Positions 33,820 to 46,839 are shown, counted from the stretch's first letter. The stretch: DNA of 61,581 nt from Poronia punctata (GCA_022579005.1 MU401672.1:1-61581), one strand, 5' to 3'. A program made the numbers and translations. Notes: generated by a model not told the origin, from the letters alone.

Positions 33820-35530
33820 TCAAGCCTTGGTGTCCCTCACCTCAACGGAAGGCTTCCCGTCCGATCCATTATCGATGACCTTCTCCTCGTCATGATGGAT
33901 GTTGGCACCGATAGGACCTCCTTCAAACGTACGGCCGAGCCTCTCGGGTCCAAACATGGTGGTGACAACGATACCCATCACAATGATGGCGGTAGCGACA
34001 GCCATAGTTGGACCATAGGCCTCGACTAACTTTCCTGACTTGCTGCGCACAAAGTGTGATTCCGAAACCGCATTAACGATCTGAGCGCTGGGTGAACTGA
34101 TAGCGTTGCCCAGCTGATAGGTAAGACCGGGGAAGGTAGACCGATAGGCCGCTGGTGCAAGTTCGCTAAGATGAACTATAACAACGTTAGCGGCAAGATA
34201 CACGACAACAGCCTCGAAGCACACTTACTCGGGATGACGCCCCAAGCGCCCTGTACGAAGAACTGCATGAAGAACCCGGTAACCGATAGTGCACGCTCTC
34301 CCTCGGGTAAGATCCAGGCCGGGATAAGAGCGCCACTGAGGAGGGCAGATACGATGATGGACCGGCGGCGGCCAAACCATTGCGAGAACCAGCCGATGAT
34401 GGTACCACCGACTACCGCGCCCGTCTTCATCAAGATGCTGGCCCGGTTCGCCGCTCCCTGGTCCAACTCTTTCTGCTGAAGACAGAAGGTCGTGTAACTA
34501 TCCTGGCTGGTGTGCGAATAATAGTTGAACCAAGTCATGAGGATAATACAGTAGATGGACAAAGCCCACTCGTTCTTAAGCATGAGCTTAGTTTCGATCC
34601 AAAAGTCTGTGACCGTGATGCGCTTTCCGGCCGCCTTGGCTTCCAAGAATTGCTTCGATTCGGGGAAGCAGCATCGGAGGAAACCGGCGAGGAAAGACAG
34701 GCCTGCTCCGATCCAGAAGACGTTCTTCCAACTCTCGACTTCAGTGCCGACGGCGAGGTTCACAATAGCGGCTAGAACGTAGCCGAACGAATAACCTTGC
34801 TGGAGGACACCGCTCATAAAACCACGGGCGTCCGGCCTGTATGGTCATGGTAAGCCACGGCTGAACAGGGACAGAGAGCATCGGAAAGGGATTGGGACTG
34901 CTTACGGGCAGTTTTCTAGTGCCATAGCCACGGCATTGCCATATATACCGCCCATAAAGAGGCCGAACAATGCTCGGACACCCAGAAACTCCTCAAACGT
35001 GGCGCTATAGATTGTCGCTATCTGAAGAGCCCCTACCACTCTCCGTTAGTATGCCTCTCCATCATGAAAGCACTCGAGGGAGCGGCGGAAGGTCGCATAC
35101 CGAGGATAAACAGGTTTAGCACCATCGGCCACTTCCGGCCGTATCGGTCACCCAGTAGTCCAAATACGACGGCGCCGACAGACCGAAGTAGCAGAGTCAA
35201 GGTGATAGCGGTACTGATGGCCGTCTTGGACGTGTCGTAGTATATAGAGAACTTTTTCGTCTGAATAGAAAGCGCGTGGAAGTCGTATGCATCGGCCATC
35301 CAGGCGAACCAACCTACGAAGAAAAAGACCCAATCCCTTAAACTCAGTTGGGCCATGAGAGAGAAGGGGTTCTTGAGTCGTTCGGGTGCCTGCCACACCG
35401 TATGCTCCTCACCAAGTTCATTGGTGATGACGACCCTTTGCTTCCACTTGAAGAGGTCAAGAAAGGCTTGCTTCGAAGCAGGGATGACACCCTTGGCGAT
35501 AGGGTCCGCCGGTTCATAGTTGGTAGCCAT
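33820..35530 (-). CDS. JEN-family monocarboxylate (lactate/pyruvate) proton symporter, MFS
   Basis: Minus-strand exons 35530-35101, 35032-34906, 34836-34229 and 34175-33820 give about 506 residues, all junctions in frame (FILG/ALQIATIYS, ENCP/PDARGFM, VIP/IHLSELAP). The family hallmark N-x-x-[ST]-H-x-[ST]-Q-D-x-x-x-T is present exactly as NYYSHTSQDSYTT at about 290-302. The MFS loop motif GLLGDRYGRKWP and QLSLRDWVFFFVGWFAWMADAYDF are also present. Twelve hydrophobic segments are expected; N- and C-terminal tails are charged and cytosolic. Homologues (Jen1, Jen2) import lactate, pyruvate or dicarboxylates at the plasma membrane and are glucose-repressed. The start at 35530 (MATNYEPADP) is preferred over the in-frame upstream start at 35659, whose leader looks like 5' UTR. 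Confidence 0.93.
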
Positions 35531-37819
35531 AGTGAGAGACCTGGAGAGAGGAGACGACGAAAAAACCAAGCTTTCCAGATTCCCGGCCAAGAAAGAAGTG
35601 GGCGGCAAATCAAGAGAGGGAGGAGAGCAACTTGAACTTTGGTCAGACGCCGTGGGCAACCGTCATGAGTTCTTATAGAGAACAGCGGGCTCGTAGTTTC
35701 AAGGGTCTTTGCCCTCGAGACGGCAGACTACCTACTCAAGGTATTCCCCGCATCATCCATGATCCCACATGAGGGAAGTCGAGGGTATCATCCATGCGGC
35801 CATGCCCACTCCTCTTCTTCAGCTCTTCAGTCCTTCAGATGATCACGAACATGGGCTTTTTGCACCTACGAGGGGACTAGTTTTGTCAAATGTCCGCTTT
35901 TCCACACGTAGTGCCCGTAGCCACCCATGTCACATCCGTCTCCAAATCGCTAGCTCGAGAGGCTCGCCAAGCAGACTTGCGCACGGCTGGCTCATCTTAA
36001 TGGCATAGCCAAGGCTGGCCAAGCTTAGCCAAGGACACCTCCTCACCTGAGAGTAAGATTTTCAAAGGTTTCCCCGTCCACTTGATATGCCTAGACTGGG
36101 GAAAAACTGGGCGGTAAGTGTGTGGAGGAGCTTGGGGGTTCTGGGGGACAGACGAAGCCAAGGCGAAATAGACGTTGTTGCCGCGGCCTTAGTTCCGTTT
36201 CCAACTTTTTCAGTAATGTAATCCAAGATGTTGCGCGCAGTTCAGCATCGAAGGATCAGGACCCTGTTCAAGATGTTCAAGAGCGAAATGGGGACACGAA
36301 AATGTTTGACGAATACCTAGCCTGCCCGCCGACTTCAAACTTGGACCCTTTCTCAATACCGGTACCGAGTCTAGCGTCAGCCGACCTCGTGGTCGAATGC
36401 GGCGAAAGAGGAGTGGATGTTCATTTGTATCACTCTCGTCTGTCGCCAGCATGAAGCCCACCGTAGTCCAGGCCTCGAGCACCTGGAATAGGTGGGCGCA
36501 AAGGTCTAGACTGTGGGCAGTAGGTATCCATCGATAAGATAACAAATCATATTTATGTAGAAGGCAGGAGCCACTCTACGAGTATAGGTATCTCACCTAG
36601 TCTAAACCTACATAGGTACTACCCAAGCTGCAGATACCTCATACACGTATACTAACCTCAGGTACCTTAGGTATATCATATATGGGACGTTTGGGGTTAT
36701 TTCAAGCGACAAAGACGAGTCTACGTTGGAGTAGACCACGTCTCTGGGACAATATTACCTACAATTTACAAACCTCTACTCAATACATCAACTATTACGG
36801 CGGCGACAACGTTCATCCTAACCTAGGGCCCTACGTACTCGTACTCACTCGTCTATACGTAATAGAGTGCACTAAACCAAACTAAGTATCCTGTTATAGT
36901 CTTAGCGCTGCCGCTTAACATTTCAACCCGGAAACCGGTTGCCTTGTTTCAAGTCCCGACGTGTGAAGCCGTTGATGGAGACACCTGAGAAATCCACAAG
37001 CGTGGTCGACGGGGCTGGCAAAAGCTTAAGCCATATGCTTAACAGAAATTGGCATCAGGCTGGGCATCTGGGCAATCTGGGCGTCAGCGTACCCTCAAAG
37101 CTTATAAACATTGGCCAAGACCTCGCGGCCAAAACGTTGTCTCAGAGCCTCAGCCTGACAACCATATCATACTGCAAAGCCTCGTTTGAGAAGCTTTCAA
37201 GGCGCAAGGCGCTCGTGTGTGCGTTGGTTGATGGGATGGTGCGATCGCCTCGGGAATCAGGGTGCAAACATAACCAGATATCAGACACTCCATTGCGGAT
37301 CCATTAGTTTACCCTCCCAACCGCCGACCTCCTCGGATTTGCTTTTGCGGGGACCACAGTTATAGGATGAAGAGATAAACTTTGGTAGTAGAGGTAAGGG
37401 CCCAGAACTCTCTTCTAACCTACGCCATCATGATACGGTTCCTAAAGATATTGTTCGTCATAAATCCAGCTTTTGCCACATCAACCTTTCCTATGGTACG
37501 AAACCCATCGAGCCACTAACGAGATTGTACTGACTTTGCTGCGAAACAGCGATTCGATGTCGGTAATATCCCGATTAGTTTCCGCACAGCCCGCAGCAGT
37601 AATAATGGCAAGCATTGGGGACGCTCTAAGTTAGGTTAAACTTCTGGTAGTAGTCGCCCTGACCTGCCTATTTGCCTCGCGTAGCTTATATAGTCCGGGC
37701 CATTTTCCCCGCCTAGAGGCCGTGGTTGGATAGCTTCACTTTCAAAGAAACATCTCAGAAATCATCCATCTACAAGGTCGTTAAGAGAGCTTTCACGACC
37801 ACGAAAGCCATATCTGACC
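35531..37819. other. 2.3-kb divergent intergenic region
   Basis: Separates the JEN-type permease (-) and catalase (+) start codons, so it holds both promoters. Short frames (36122-36454, 36939-37307) lack any signature. TACGAGTA/TACTCGTA occurs at about 36577 and 36835. Confidence 0.5.
37687..37692 (+). promoter_or_regulatory. Possible TATA box of the catalase gene
   Basis: GCTTATATAGT lies about 130 bp upstream of the catalase ATG. Position and sequence are plausible but untested. Confidence 0.35.
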
Positions 37820-39649
37820 ATGTCACCCTCCGCAGACAACAGTTTCGCAGCCCATGTAGCTGACCAGTACACGTCCTACGAGAAGGATCGCCAGGCACCA
37901 TCGACACAAGCAGTCTATACTGCTAGGTAAGCTTTACGGAACCTGGCGATGTGTAGTATGGGCATACTCACAAGAACAGTAATGGTGCTCCTCAGCCTCA
38001 CTCGTATGAAGCACAACGTGCAGGTGACAATGGGCCGCTGCTGCTCCAAGATTTCCACCTGATCGATCTGCTGTCACATTTCGACCGAGAACGGATTCCT
38101 GAGCGAGTGGTACACGCCAAGGGTAGTGGTGCTCATGGGTTTTTCGAGTGCACTGATCCGATCCCAGAGCTCTGTCTTGCCGATATCTTCTCACAGAAGG
38201 GAAAGAAATGTCCGGTCACGGCTCGCTTCTCTACCGTCGGTGGCGAGTCTGGATCTCACGACTGCGCTCGTGATCCTCGTGGCTTTTCCGTTAAATTCAG
38301 GACAGAAGAAGGCAATTGGGACCTCGTGGCGAATAATACACCCGTCTTCTTTCTCAGAGATCCGGGTGAGTATTCCCAGGTCCCCGCCGCTTTAATGTTC
38401 ACATCTGATTATTCCAGCCAAATTCCCCGAGTTCATTCACACCCAAAAACGGGATCCTTCCACTCACCTCACACATGCCGACGACTCGACCATGTTCTGG
38501 GACTACCTGTCTCAAAATCCCGAGTCGATCCACCAAGTCATGATCCTCTTCGGAGATAGGGGTATACCAGATGGTTATCGCCACATGCATGGCTATTCCG
38601 GACACGCTCTAAAGTTCGTGAACAAGGACGGCGAATGGGTTTACGTGCAGGTCCATTTCAAGTCCCAGCAGGGCACCGGATTCATCACCCAAGAAGACTC
38701 GGCGAATAAGTCGCCCGATTATTCGCAAAAGGATCTTTACCAGGCAATTCAACGTGGTGACTACCCCAAATGGGATGTCAGCATCCAAATCGCGACGGCC
38801 AAGCAGGCCGAAGAACTGTGGGAGAAGCAAAAGATCAACACCTTTGACTTGACGCATGTCTGGCCACAAGGCCAGTTTCCCCTGAAGAAAATTGGCGAGT
38901 TCACACTGAACGAGAACGCCGTCAATTACTTTGCCGAAATCGAGCAGGTTGCATTTTCCCCGTCGCACTTGGTGCCGGGCATCGAGCCGTCAGCCGATCC
39001 TGTCCTTCAGTCCCGACTCTTCTCCTATGCTGACACACACCGTCATCGCATTGGGGCCAATTATCAGCAACTGCCGGTGAATGCCTCGCGTACGGCTTAC
39101 AAGACTGGGAACTTCCAGCGTGACGGGCCCATGTCGTTTTACAACCAGGGAGCCCGGCCGAACTATCTCAGTTCGATAGACCCAATCCAGTTCCAGTCCC
39201 GTAAGGTCGATGTCGACAAAACGCACGGCCATTTCATCGGCCAGGCAGTGTCATTCCTGTCAGAAATCCGTCCCGAGGACTTCAAGGCCCCACGGACTCT
39301 ATGGCAGAAAGTATTTGATGAACCTGCCCGTGAGCGCTTCATCAGCAATGTATCTCATAAGATGAGCCTTTGCAAGGATGATGAAATCCTCAAGCGCCAG
39401 ATTGCCATTTTCCGCGAGGTGGATAAAGACATCGCTACGCGCCTAGAGAAGGAGACGGGTATCCAAGGCTATGATGGTATTGCAGATCTCAAGTTCAATG
39501 GGACACATAACGGCATGGCCAAGAGTGGAAAGAACAGATACGCCAACGACCTAAGGCCGTGCAAGAACCATACAGCAAACAACGGTGCACCTTTTGCTCA
39601 TACTCATCGGGTCGTCGTGTCGAATGGCGTCAATGGTGCTTATTATTAG
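37820..39649 (+). CDS. Small-subunit monofunctional heme catalase
   Basis: Exons 37820-37926, 37980-38365 and 38418-39649 (introns of 53 and 52 bp) give about 574 residues. Catalytic His is in [14 protein letters not shown] (about H81), the distal Asn in [13 protein letters not shown], and the heme-ligand Tyr in [17 protein letters not shown] (about Y368). The protein decomposes hydrogen peroxide to water and oxygen. Its length is in the small-subunit range, and it lacks the C-terminal flavodoxin-like domain of large secreted fungal catalases. It has no signal peptide. The C-terminus (NGVNGAYY) is not a canonical peroxisomal tripeptide, so the location is probably cytosolic. It reads divergently from the JEN-type permease and upstream of sulfite oxidase. 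Confidence 0.95.
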
Positions 39650-40853
39650 ACTTGGTGGTTCCTATACTTTTCGTCATAGGACGGAGTGGAGTGGTATATG
39701 AATACGTGTAAATAAACATAAAAGAGAGGAAACAAGATAAAAAATCCATTACAAATAAAGCGTACGAGAGTTTCTTACCGATCCAAGCGTTGGTATGAAT
39801 ATAAACTTGGACTGGAAGGCTTCCCCAAGTCCTACTCGTAAATCCTCTGTCACGGTTCTATCATTGAAGCTGTGGAAAAGGATGTTCAACTCACGATAAC
39901 AGATTCCGCAAACTTACCTCAATTGGCCTAGGTTAGGCTGGATTTGTAAGTTAGCGCAGCCATTAGATCTTTTCAAGGGTGCACCTAGCGTGGTAGAAGT
40001 GCTATCAGCTGGACACCTGCAGTAATAAATAGCTGGCTCGGCAGCAACTAACCTGAAGTAGGCCTATGACCTAACCAGTAAAAGATCAGGCACTCCTTTT
40101 CTATTGGAAGAACTGCCAGCGGCAAGCGTCGGCGATTACCAAATCCTACGTTAGCCTGTTATCAATGATCAACAGCGATCATGAACTTGATCCGCGTCTT
40201 AAACGTCTTTGTGGTATAAACTTCCTTGGAAAGCTGCCAGCAATGTTGTCCCTCCGTCGCATTATTCCATTTTTACCTAATATGTATCTATTTGCTGCAA
40301 TGTGTCTTGAAACTGGTGCCATTCATCTGTGTTCCATGACCCCGGTTTTTCACTGAGCACTAGTTTTCCTTCCCATCAATCATTCGTACTCGTACCTATC
40401 TCTTGTCGGACGGCGCTACTGTGTGGCGTACCGTATCGTCTACTTTATAACATGATCAGCTGACTGACAATCTGGCTATCTACTTGCTACCAATTCTCTT
40501 CTTCATTACTTCGCGTATTGATCCAATGTTCTTTTATTGACCTATTGACAACCTGATCGGATTGCCAGTGTTACTTTTCATATCTGTTATCCGCAGTAGG
40601 GACCAATTCCTTCCTTCCCAGACTAGGCCAAAGAAAGGCACCGGGTCTAGGTGTGTGATGTTGCTGAATACCCTCTTGACCGCCGCTTCTCTATAATAGT
40701 TGTTGGGTTGCCCTTGCGTTTTACTCCCATGTGTTTTTAATCCTGCTACCTAGAGCTTGTGTGATCCTTCCGTTCCCTAGGTCATTGATTATGTATCGGC
40801 CTGGAAGAGATAGCGTTGTCCATAACCAGAGGTAACCTCGAAACCATCCGAAC
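39650..40853. other. Intergenic, no gene seen
   Basis: Between catalase and sulfite oxidase, both plus strand. Pyrimidine-rich towards the right end, as expected for a promoter. A 63-codon frame at 40165-40356 has no features. TACTCGTA at about 39833 and 40386. Confidence 0.5.
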
Positions 40854-42878
40854 ATGTCTGGCCCGGCTTGTAGACGGGCTGGACTCGAATTGTTGATAGC
40901 TGCTTCCCGTCCTCGACAACCCCAACGATTGTGGGAGACGCTCAATTCTGTGCAACCTCTTCCCAAACTGCCCAAGTGCGTCCCTCTCCAAGCGCCCTCC
41001 CGCCGACCCATATCCCAAACCTCTTCGAAACCGAGTCCCGCTTCCGAACCTCGACCTCGAACCCGAGCCCGCATTAGACCATTTCCTGCCCTTGCTGCAA
41101 GTACTGGCCTGTTTACCCTCCTATTCACCGTCTTCCAACCCGTATCACACGAGCCCACCGACACCACGGTACCTACGCCGTCCTTACCATCCGAGGCATC
41201 CGTAGGCGATCCCAATGATGGCGGGCTGCCAAGGTATGGCCTTGACGAGATCAAAGAGCATGGCCCGCAGTCGGAAAGGCCGTGGGTGATCCACGAGGAT
41301 AAAGTCTATGACATTACGGACTGGGTTGCTGCTCATCCCGGCGGTGAGGTCATTCTGCGTGCTGCCGGCAGTAGCATTGAACCCTACTGGAACATCTTTG
41401 CTATCCACAAGTCGCAGTACGTCCGAGACATTCTAGAGCAATATCTTATTGGCAAGGTGCATCCTAGAGACTTGGTAGACGGCCGACCACGACAAGACGC
41501 CATTGAGGACCCCTTTGTTTCGGACCCCGTTCGTGATCCTAAGTTGCGAAGGATAACAGAGAAGCCGGTAAGTAATCGTCAGTGCGGAACTGTTTAGTTG
41601 TAGTGTAAGGGGCGAAAGAATTGCGAGTTGTTTCTGTCTAGGTCTCAAATATGGTCGTGGGACGAGATTCTCATTAGCTCACACCTCTTACATGGCAACC
41701 GCTAACAATCGATAACCCAGTGCAACGCGGAGACACCTGGTGATGAGCTTGCTGCTTCGTTTCTTACCCCAAATGAGACTTTCTATGTCCGTAATCACAT
41801 GTGGGTCCCGGTTGTGGCGGAAGCGGAAGCCGATAACCATGCGATCACGGTCGAATTACCCAATGGAGAAGCGAAGACGTATACTATCGCCGAATTGAGA
41901 AGCCGGTTCAAACAGCACGCCATCACGGCTGTCCTCCAATGTTCCGGTAATCGCCGGAACGACATGACAAAACATGCTAAAAAGACGAATGGACTTCAAT
42001 GGACGGTTGGCGCCATCAGTTGTGCTAAATGGGAGGGTGTTCGACTTCGTGACGTTTTGCAAGATGCCGGTCTGTCCCTGAGTGATCCCGGCGATGATGC
42101 CCGCCACGTCCAGTTTTCCGGTCTAGAAGCATATGGCGCGAGTATACCTATCGAATCCGCCGTAGATGCCCGCGGCGACGTACTACTGGCTCTGAGGATG
42201 AATGACAAGCCTCTTCCGCGGGACCATGGTTTTCCTGTAAGAGTTGTGGTCCCCGGTCATGTCGCCGCGAGAGCGGTCAAGTGGGTAAATAAAATCGTGG
42301 TCAGTGACGAGGAAAGCACAACTACCTGGCAGCGAAAAGATTACAAATGTTTCGGCCCGAACGAGACGAAACAGGACTGGGACAAGTACAAATCCATACA
42401 AGTGATGCCCGTCACAAGCGCCATTACAAGAACAAAGCTCAAGCCTGAGCACAGAGAGAAGACAGCTGTGAAACAGGAGCCGAGAGCAACAGCGAGCGGA
42501 CGAGTCGTCCAGGTCGAAGGATACGCTTATTCCGGCGGCGGGCGAGAGATCCAGCGTGTGGATATTAGCCTCGATGGCGGGACCAATTGGGACCAAGCTC
42601 AGCTTCTTGACGATAAGGAACACGAGTTAGGTTCTCAAACTTGGTGTTGGAAGCGCTGGAAGTATGAAGGGGTACTGCCCGAGGTCAAGGACGACGCGAA
42701 AGGCGAAGCAAAGACGACATTTGTCGTCAAAGCCACCGACGATGCATACAACACCCAGCCCGAAAGCCACAAGAGCATATATAACCTCCGCGGCAATCTT
42801 GCCACAGCCTGGCATCGCATCGATTTCGACTGCAAGACTGGTGATTGTGGACCGGACATTCCCAAACGACCGGAGTAG
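40854..42878 (+). CDS. Sulfite oxidase with N-terminal cytochrome b5 domain, mitochondrial type
   Basis: Exons 40854-41567 and 41721-42878 (153-bp intron) give about 623 residues. The Arg-rich, acid-poor N-terminus fits a mitochondrial presequence and is followed by a hydrophobic segment (LAASTGLFTLLFTVFQPV, about 80-97). The cytochrome b5 domain has the heme ligands in HPGG (H161) and IFAIH (H185). The molybdopterin domain carries the cofactor-binding Cys in LQCSGNRR (about C312), then GLQWTVGAISCAKWEGV and a C-terminal dimerisation domain with VEGYAYSGGGREIQRVDISLDGG. The layout matches animal-type SUOX (b5 plus Moco domains) rather than plant-type, which lacks b5. It lacks the C-terminal FAD/NADH module of nitrate reductase, so nitrate reductase is excluded. 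The reaction is sulfite to sulfate. Confidence 0.92.
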
Positions 42879-43518
42879 GTAATCTGTTGTTCGGGTAAAA
42901 TGTATCCTTTTGTTGTTCAGCATGGCGACGTTCATAATAGGGGACCTCCTTTTTGCTTTCGAGGTTATATGATCAGTTATTCTGAATTCACTCCAGGGTG
43001 GATGCACTATACTGAAACCGTTCTGCTGACGAAATTAGAGACATTCTGCAATTATACCCCTGGGCAGCCTGGATAGAGTGCGTTGTTATTATGTTTCTAA
43101 AATTTGTAATACAAATCATTATGTCTATTCAAACCAATTTCAAGGCGGATGCCAGTCAGTATGCTTGTCACGGTGATACCCTACATAGCCCTCATGTACT
43201 CGGTACATCGTCGCTAACAGATGTTTCATTAATGAGTCGGGTATATATATCAGTCATGTCGTAAATGGAAAATTGACATAAAGATGAGCAAAAACAATAT
43301 CGCTGTACAAAACCCAAATATACAATCAGGTCCCTCCCTCTCCTACTACCCAACATACCGGATGGTTCGTGACACCCGGAGCGCCTTTATCGATTGTGAT
43401 AGCAAGCAATCGCTATTGAGATGATTACCATGAGAATTATGCATTAGTTTTGTTTGTTTATTATGTACGTCATAAACTGGACGTCGCAAGTGACCGTGAA
43501 GATAAATTTTGTTGAGGT
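42879..43518. other. Convergent intergenic region, no gene seen
   Basis: Between the stop codons of sulfite oxidase (+) and the second MARVEL gene (-). Nothing supported. Confidence 0.45.
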
Positions 43519-44169
43519 TTAAGCACCAGGGTAGGCGTTAGTATTCTTGGTGGTATCTGCGCTGTGGCCCCGGCGTCGTAGCGATTCCATGCTATCTATG
43601 ACGGCAAGGAAGGTGAAGATGGCCCTAAATTATTGTTAGAGAGTTTCGAGTTTGAAAATAAACCACGAAAAAAAGGACAAGAAGAAGAAAAAAAACAAAA
43701 AATACATACCATAAGAAGAATCCAAACGCGACAGCAGCCGCGGCGACTCCGCCAGGACCGTCAAACACCACGGCCAAAGCGATGGAGCCGGCGAACCAGA
43801 AGATGGCGGTGATGATGTTGAGGACCGTGGCGGCCAACCGGTGGAAGATGGAGGTCATGTATAGTGGTGTGAGACCGACGTAGAGGAGGACCAGGAGGGA
43901 CCACACGGAGGCGAAGATCATGAAGTTTACGGACGAGGGGGAGTTTCCGTAGAAGCCGAACCATGAGTGGAATGCGCTGGCCACTTAAAATGTAGGTCGA
44001 GGTAGTTAGTATATGTTATCTTGTGTTATGGTAAAAAGGGGGGGGGGGGGGGGGGAAATTAGGAAATAAAGGTAGGTGTGAGAGACGTACGGTATGCGGT
44101 TAGGCCCAGTTCGATGATGGCGAAGACGGCTGCCACGATGTGGGCGATTGGTACGAATCCGAAAGCCAT
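43519..44169 (-). CDS. MARVEL-domain membrane protein (second copy type)
   Basis: Minus-strand exons 44169-44091, 43983-43710 and 43624-43519 give about 152 residues, in frame at both junctions (TAY/LASAFHSW, FFL/WAIFTFLAV). Exon 1 encodes TM1 (VPIAHIVAAVFAIIELGL). Further TMs are FMIFASVWSLLVLLYVGL, LAATVLNIITAIFWFAGSIALAVV and VAAAAVAFGFFLWAIFTFLAVI, followed by a short tail RRRGHSADTTKNTNAYPGA. Four TMs in this spacing fit the MARVEL domain (membrane apposition or vesicle trafficking proteins). It differs in length and loop structure from the protein at 2142-2941, so they are not a recent duplication. Intron 1 carries an 18-nt homopolymer. Confidence 0.82.
44038..44055. repeat. Poly-G (poly-C on coding strand) tract, 18 nt
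   Basis: Uninterrupted G18 on the plus strand inside intron 1 (43984-44090) of the MARVEL gene. Such tracts are prone to length change and to sequencing error. Confidence 0.85.
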
Positions 44170-46839
44170 GGTGAGTTTTTTTTTTTCTTTCTCTTGGGAT
44201 CTGTTTCTTTTCCTTTTCTGCTTTGGATTCTTTTCTGTTTCTATACGCGCGAGCTGAGCTTTTTTGGTTGTCGCAGTGTTAGATAAAGTTCGAGCAGATG
44301 TTGTTGTTGTAGATCAATCACTATGAGCTGTCGGCAACGGTTGCTAAGGATCAACAAAAGTTACAGATCTGAAGAAGAAGAAAATGCAAGACAAGGGTAA
44401 AGGTAAAGATGTTAGGGTGTTGGGGAAGAAATGGTTTTATTTACGTCTAGTAGGTTAAAGAAGGAGACGTCATTGTATACCGCAGCTGGGGTAGGGTGTA
44501 CAGTAAAGTAAGGATGTACACCGGTTCAAAAGACAATACCTACCTATTCGCGTGAGTCTAGCAGTGTCTAGGTACGATCTAACCTAACCTACATACGTAC
44601 ATATTATTGCTTTCACTGCCCGCTTGCCACGCAAACATGTGACTGAGGTATCCATCCGCCCTCACTACTGTCAGTGTGATATCTACGTAGAGCCAACCAG
44701 TTTCTTGTAACGAACGAAATAGTCTACCTATCTAACCTAGGTTAGTCAGATCGCGGGTCGTGGGGTTAGGTCCGGATCGTAGCTAGCAATCAGCTGATTT
44801 GTCGGGGCTGTGAATAAAAAGGAGCTTGGGTTGGAAAAGACAAGGGAAATAACAAAACAAGATTGCGGCGCGGGAACTTTACTATGATGACGTGTTTGCA
44901 AAGAATCAATGTGGAACGCGAATACGAAGCGAGCTTGTGTATGTCTCTCTCCTGTACTCGTATATACAAATGTGCATTGTCTTTTGTCTCGAGTCTTTTT
45001 CTGATTCTAAAATAAGCGAAATGGCCTTTATCCCATCGCACAAAGCAACACCACGGAAGTGACAGATTTACTTTGAATGACATCTCGTACTTGTAGGGTT
45101 AGGTTAGATAGATCTGCTCGGGAGTCGGCATAGCTTACGAGAATCCCACTTGATGTATCCCGCAGAATCTGAATGAAGCTGATGTCCGGATCCAGCCCTG
45201 CCACGGCCTGCCAGCCACGCCAAACACGTGTACCTTATCGTCGTCGTCATGAAATAGTGGCTGCTCCTGGCTACTATGACGACATACTTGGGCACGCCAA
45301 GAATCTTAATTGGCTGGAGCTATGTACAAGCTTCGCTGATTGGCTGTGTCTTTTAAAGGCTAGTAGGGCCCATATCGAGTGCCGGCCGCAGCGTGCCGCA
45401 GCGCTGTTTGTTTAATAATACGCACTTTATGTGTACATCTTGCGCTTTCACAGGCGGTAGTCTACCTAGCTGATGGGGTCGGGTTCTGGAAATATAACTT
45501 TTTTCATATTGATATATATTTTTGTAGTCGTTCACTCGGTGAGAATATGCGTCTCCTTTAAGTATTACTGTATCAAGGCACACCTGCCTGTGCAACGTTA
45601 GTGTACCTGAGCTGCCCCGCATTGTTGGAAGACGGCCGCTGGCATATCACCTGTCATGAACCAAGTTCCCGAAATTAAGCTGACGGCGGGACGGCACACT
45701 TAAAACATGACATGCGACCTTGTTGAACCATACTCGTATATCTACCTAGGTATTCGACCTTGCAGAAGTCGGCCTTCGAGGTTGGAGATTTAGGTCGGCA
45801 TGAAAAACACGTTGGACGGCGGATTTGACCTATCAGATGGGGGTTTCTGAGATTCATATCCAGAGAAATCTTTTTAACCCCACAGGTCTTTTCAACTTGC
45901 CAGCCAATATATTTTCTTCGCTTTACGACGACGTTGCTCCCGAAGTCCCGAACTGCTAGCAAATCTACATGCAGAGCCAACTGCTGCGCCCAGAACAGGG
46001 GAACGTCACAGATACAAAACTGATTTATCTATGTTCCAGGTGAAAAACACGCCTGCTAACGTCGAAAGTCAAAACATCCCGAGGCCAACAAGGTCGTGGG
46101 CGCAAAACATCACCACGTGTCTTGGTGTAAGGCTAGAGTAGTACCATCGTTAACAACTATCAAGGGCTATCGCCACGTACACTAGATAGGTCTTGGACTA
46201 TCCCCAGCCTACCATCAATACCTACACTACTGAGTCGGTAGATAGGACTGTTTTCTACATAGTAAGTAATTAATACAAGTATGAAAGTGGAGGAGGTCCC
46301 TGCAGCAGATATGGGGTTTCCGTGAGGGGTGTTCCATCGTGCTACCCATCTAGTCTAGTTTACACTCAACAAACTGCCGACCGCCCTTGATGCTGTAAGA
46401 AACTCCCCACCGTCCCCCCCCCAATGAGTAGACTCCTCATACCAGAATAAGAAGTCAAACGGACGACTCCTGAAGAAGCACCTTTAAAGGGCTTGTAACT
46501 CGCAGCCGAGGGGGGTCGGAGACGCGTCCCCAACATGCATTCGAGCACGCTCTCCTTACTGGCTTGCCATTGGTCAATGGCTTGAGATAGCACCAAAAAG
46601 TTGCGGTGATCGACCAAAACCCTTGAGTCTTGAGTCGTGAGGGTCTAGACTAGGGGACTAGCATCGCAATGTCGGCTAGGTACATGATCTGGGGTCATTG
46701 TGATCCTATCCCCTATAAAAGCGCGCGATCCTCCAGGTTTCCCTGCTTCCGTGCACTCGCTGTCAGTTTGATGAGGCGTAGGTAGTCCGCGACTGTACTT
46801 TAACCTGGACCGATTCGCCAGTTGCGGCCAACCTCCAAT
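44170..46839. other. 2.7-kb intergenic region, no gene seen
   Basis: Divergent promoters of the second MARVEL gene and the GDPD gene. Short frames (44790-45083, 45173-45415, 46366-46617) have no signatures. TACTCGTA at about 44955 and 45731. Confidence 0.5.
46714..46720 (+). promoter_or_regulatory. TATA box of the GDPD gene
   Basis: CCCTATAAAAGCGCG, a near-consensus TATAAAA followed by GC-rich sequence, lies about 120 bp upstream of the GDPD ATG. Confidence 0.6.

Noticed and set aside
36939..37307. 122-codon open frame between permease and catalase
   Set aside because: No recognisable domain; lies in a divergent promoter region.
40854..42878. Nitrate reductase
   Set aside because: The cytochrome b5 domain is N-terminal and there is no C-terminal FAD/NAD(P)H reductase module; order and length fit sulfite oxidase.
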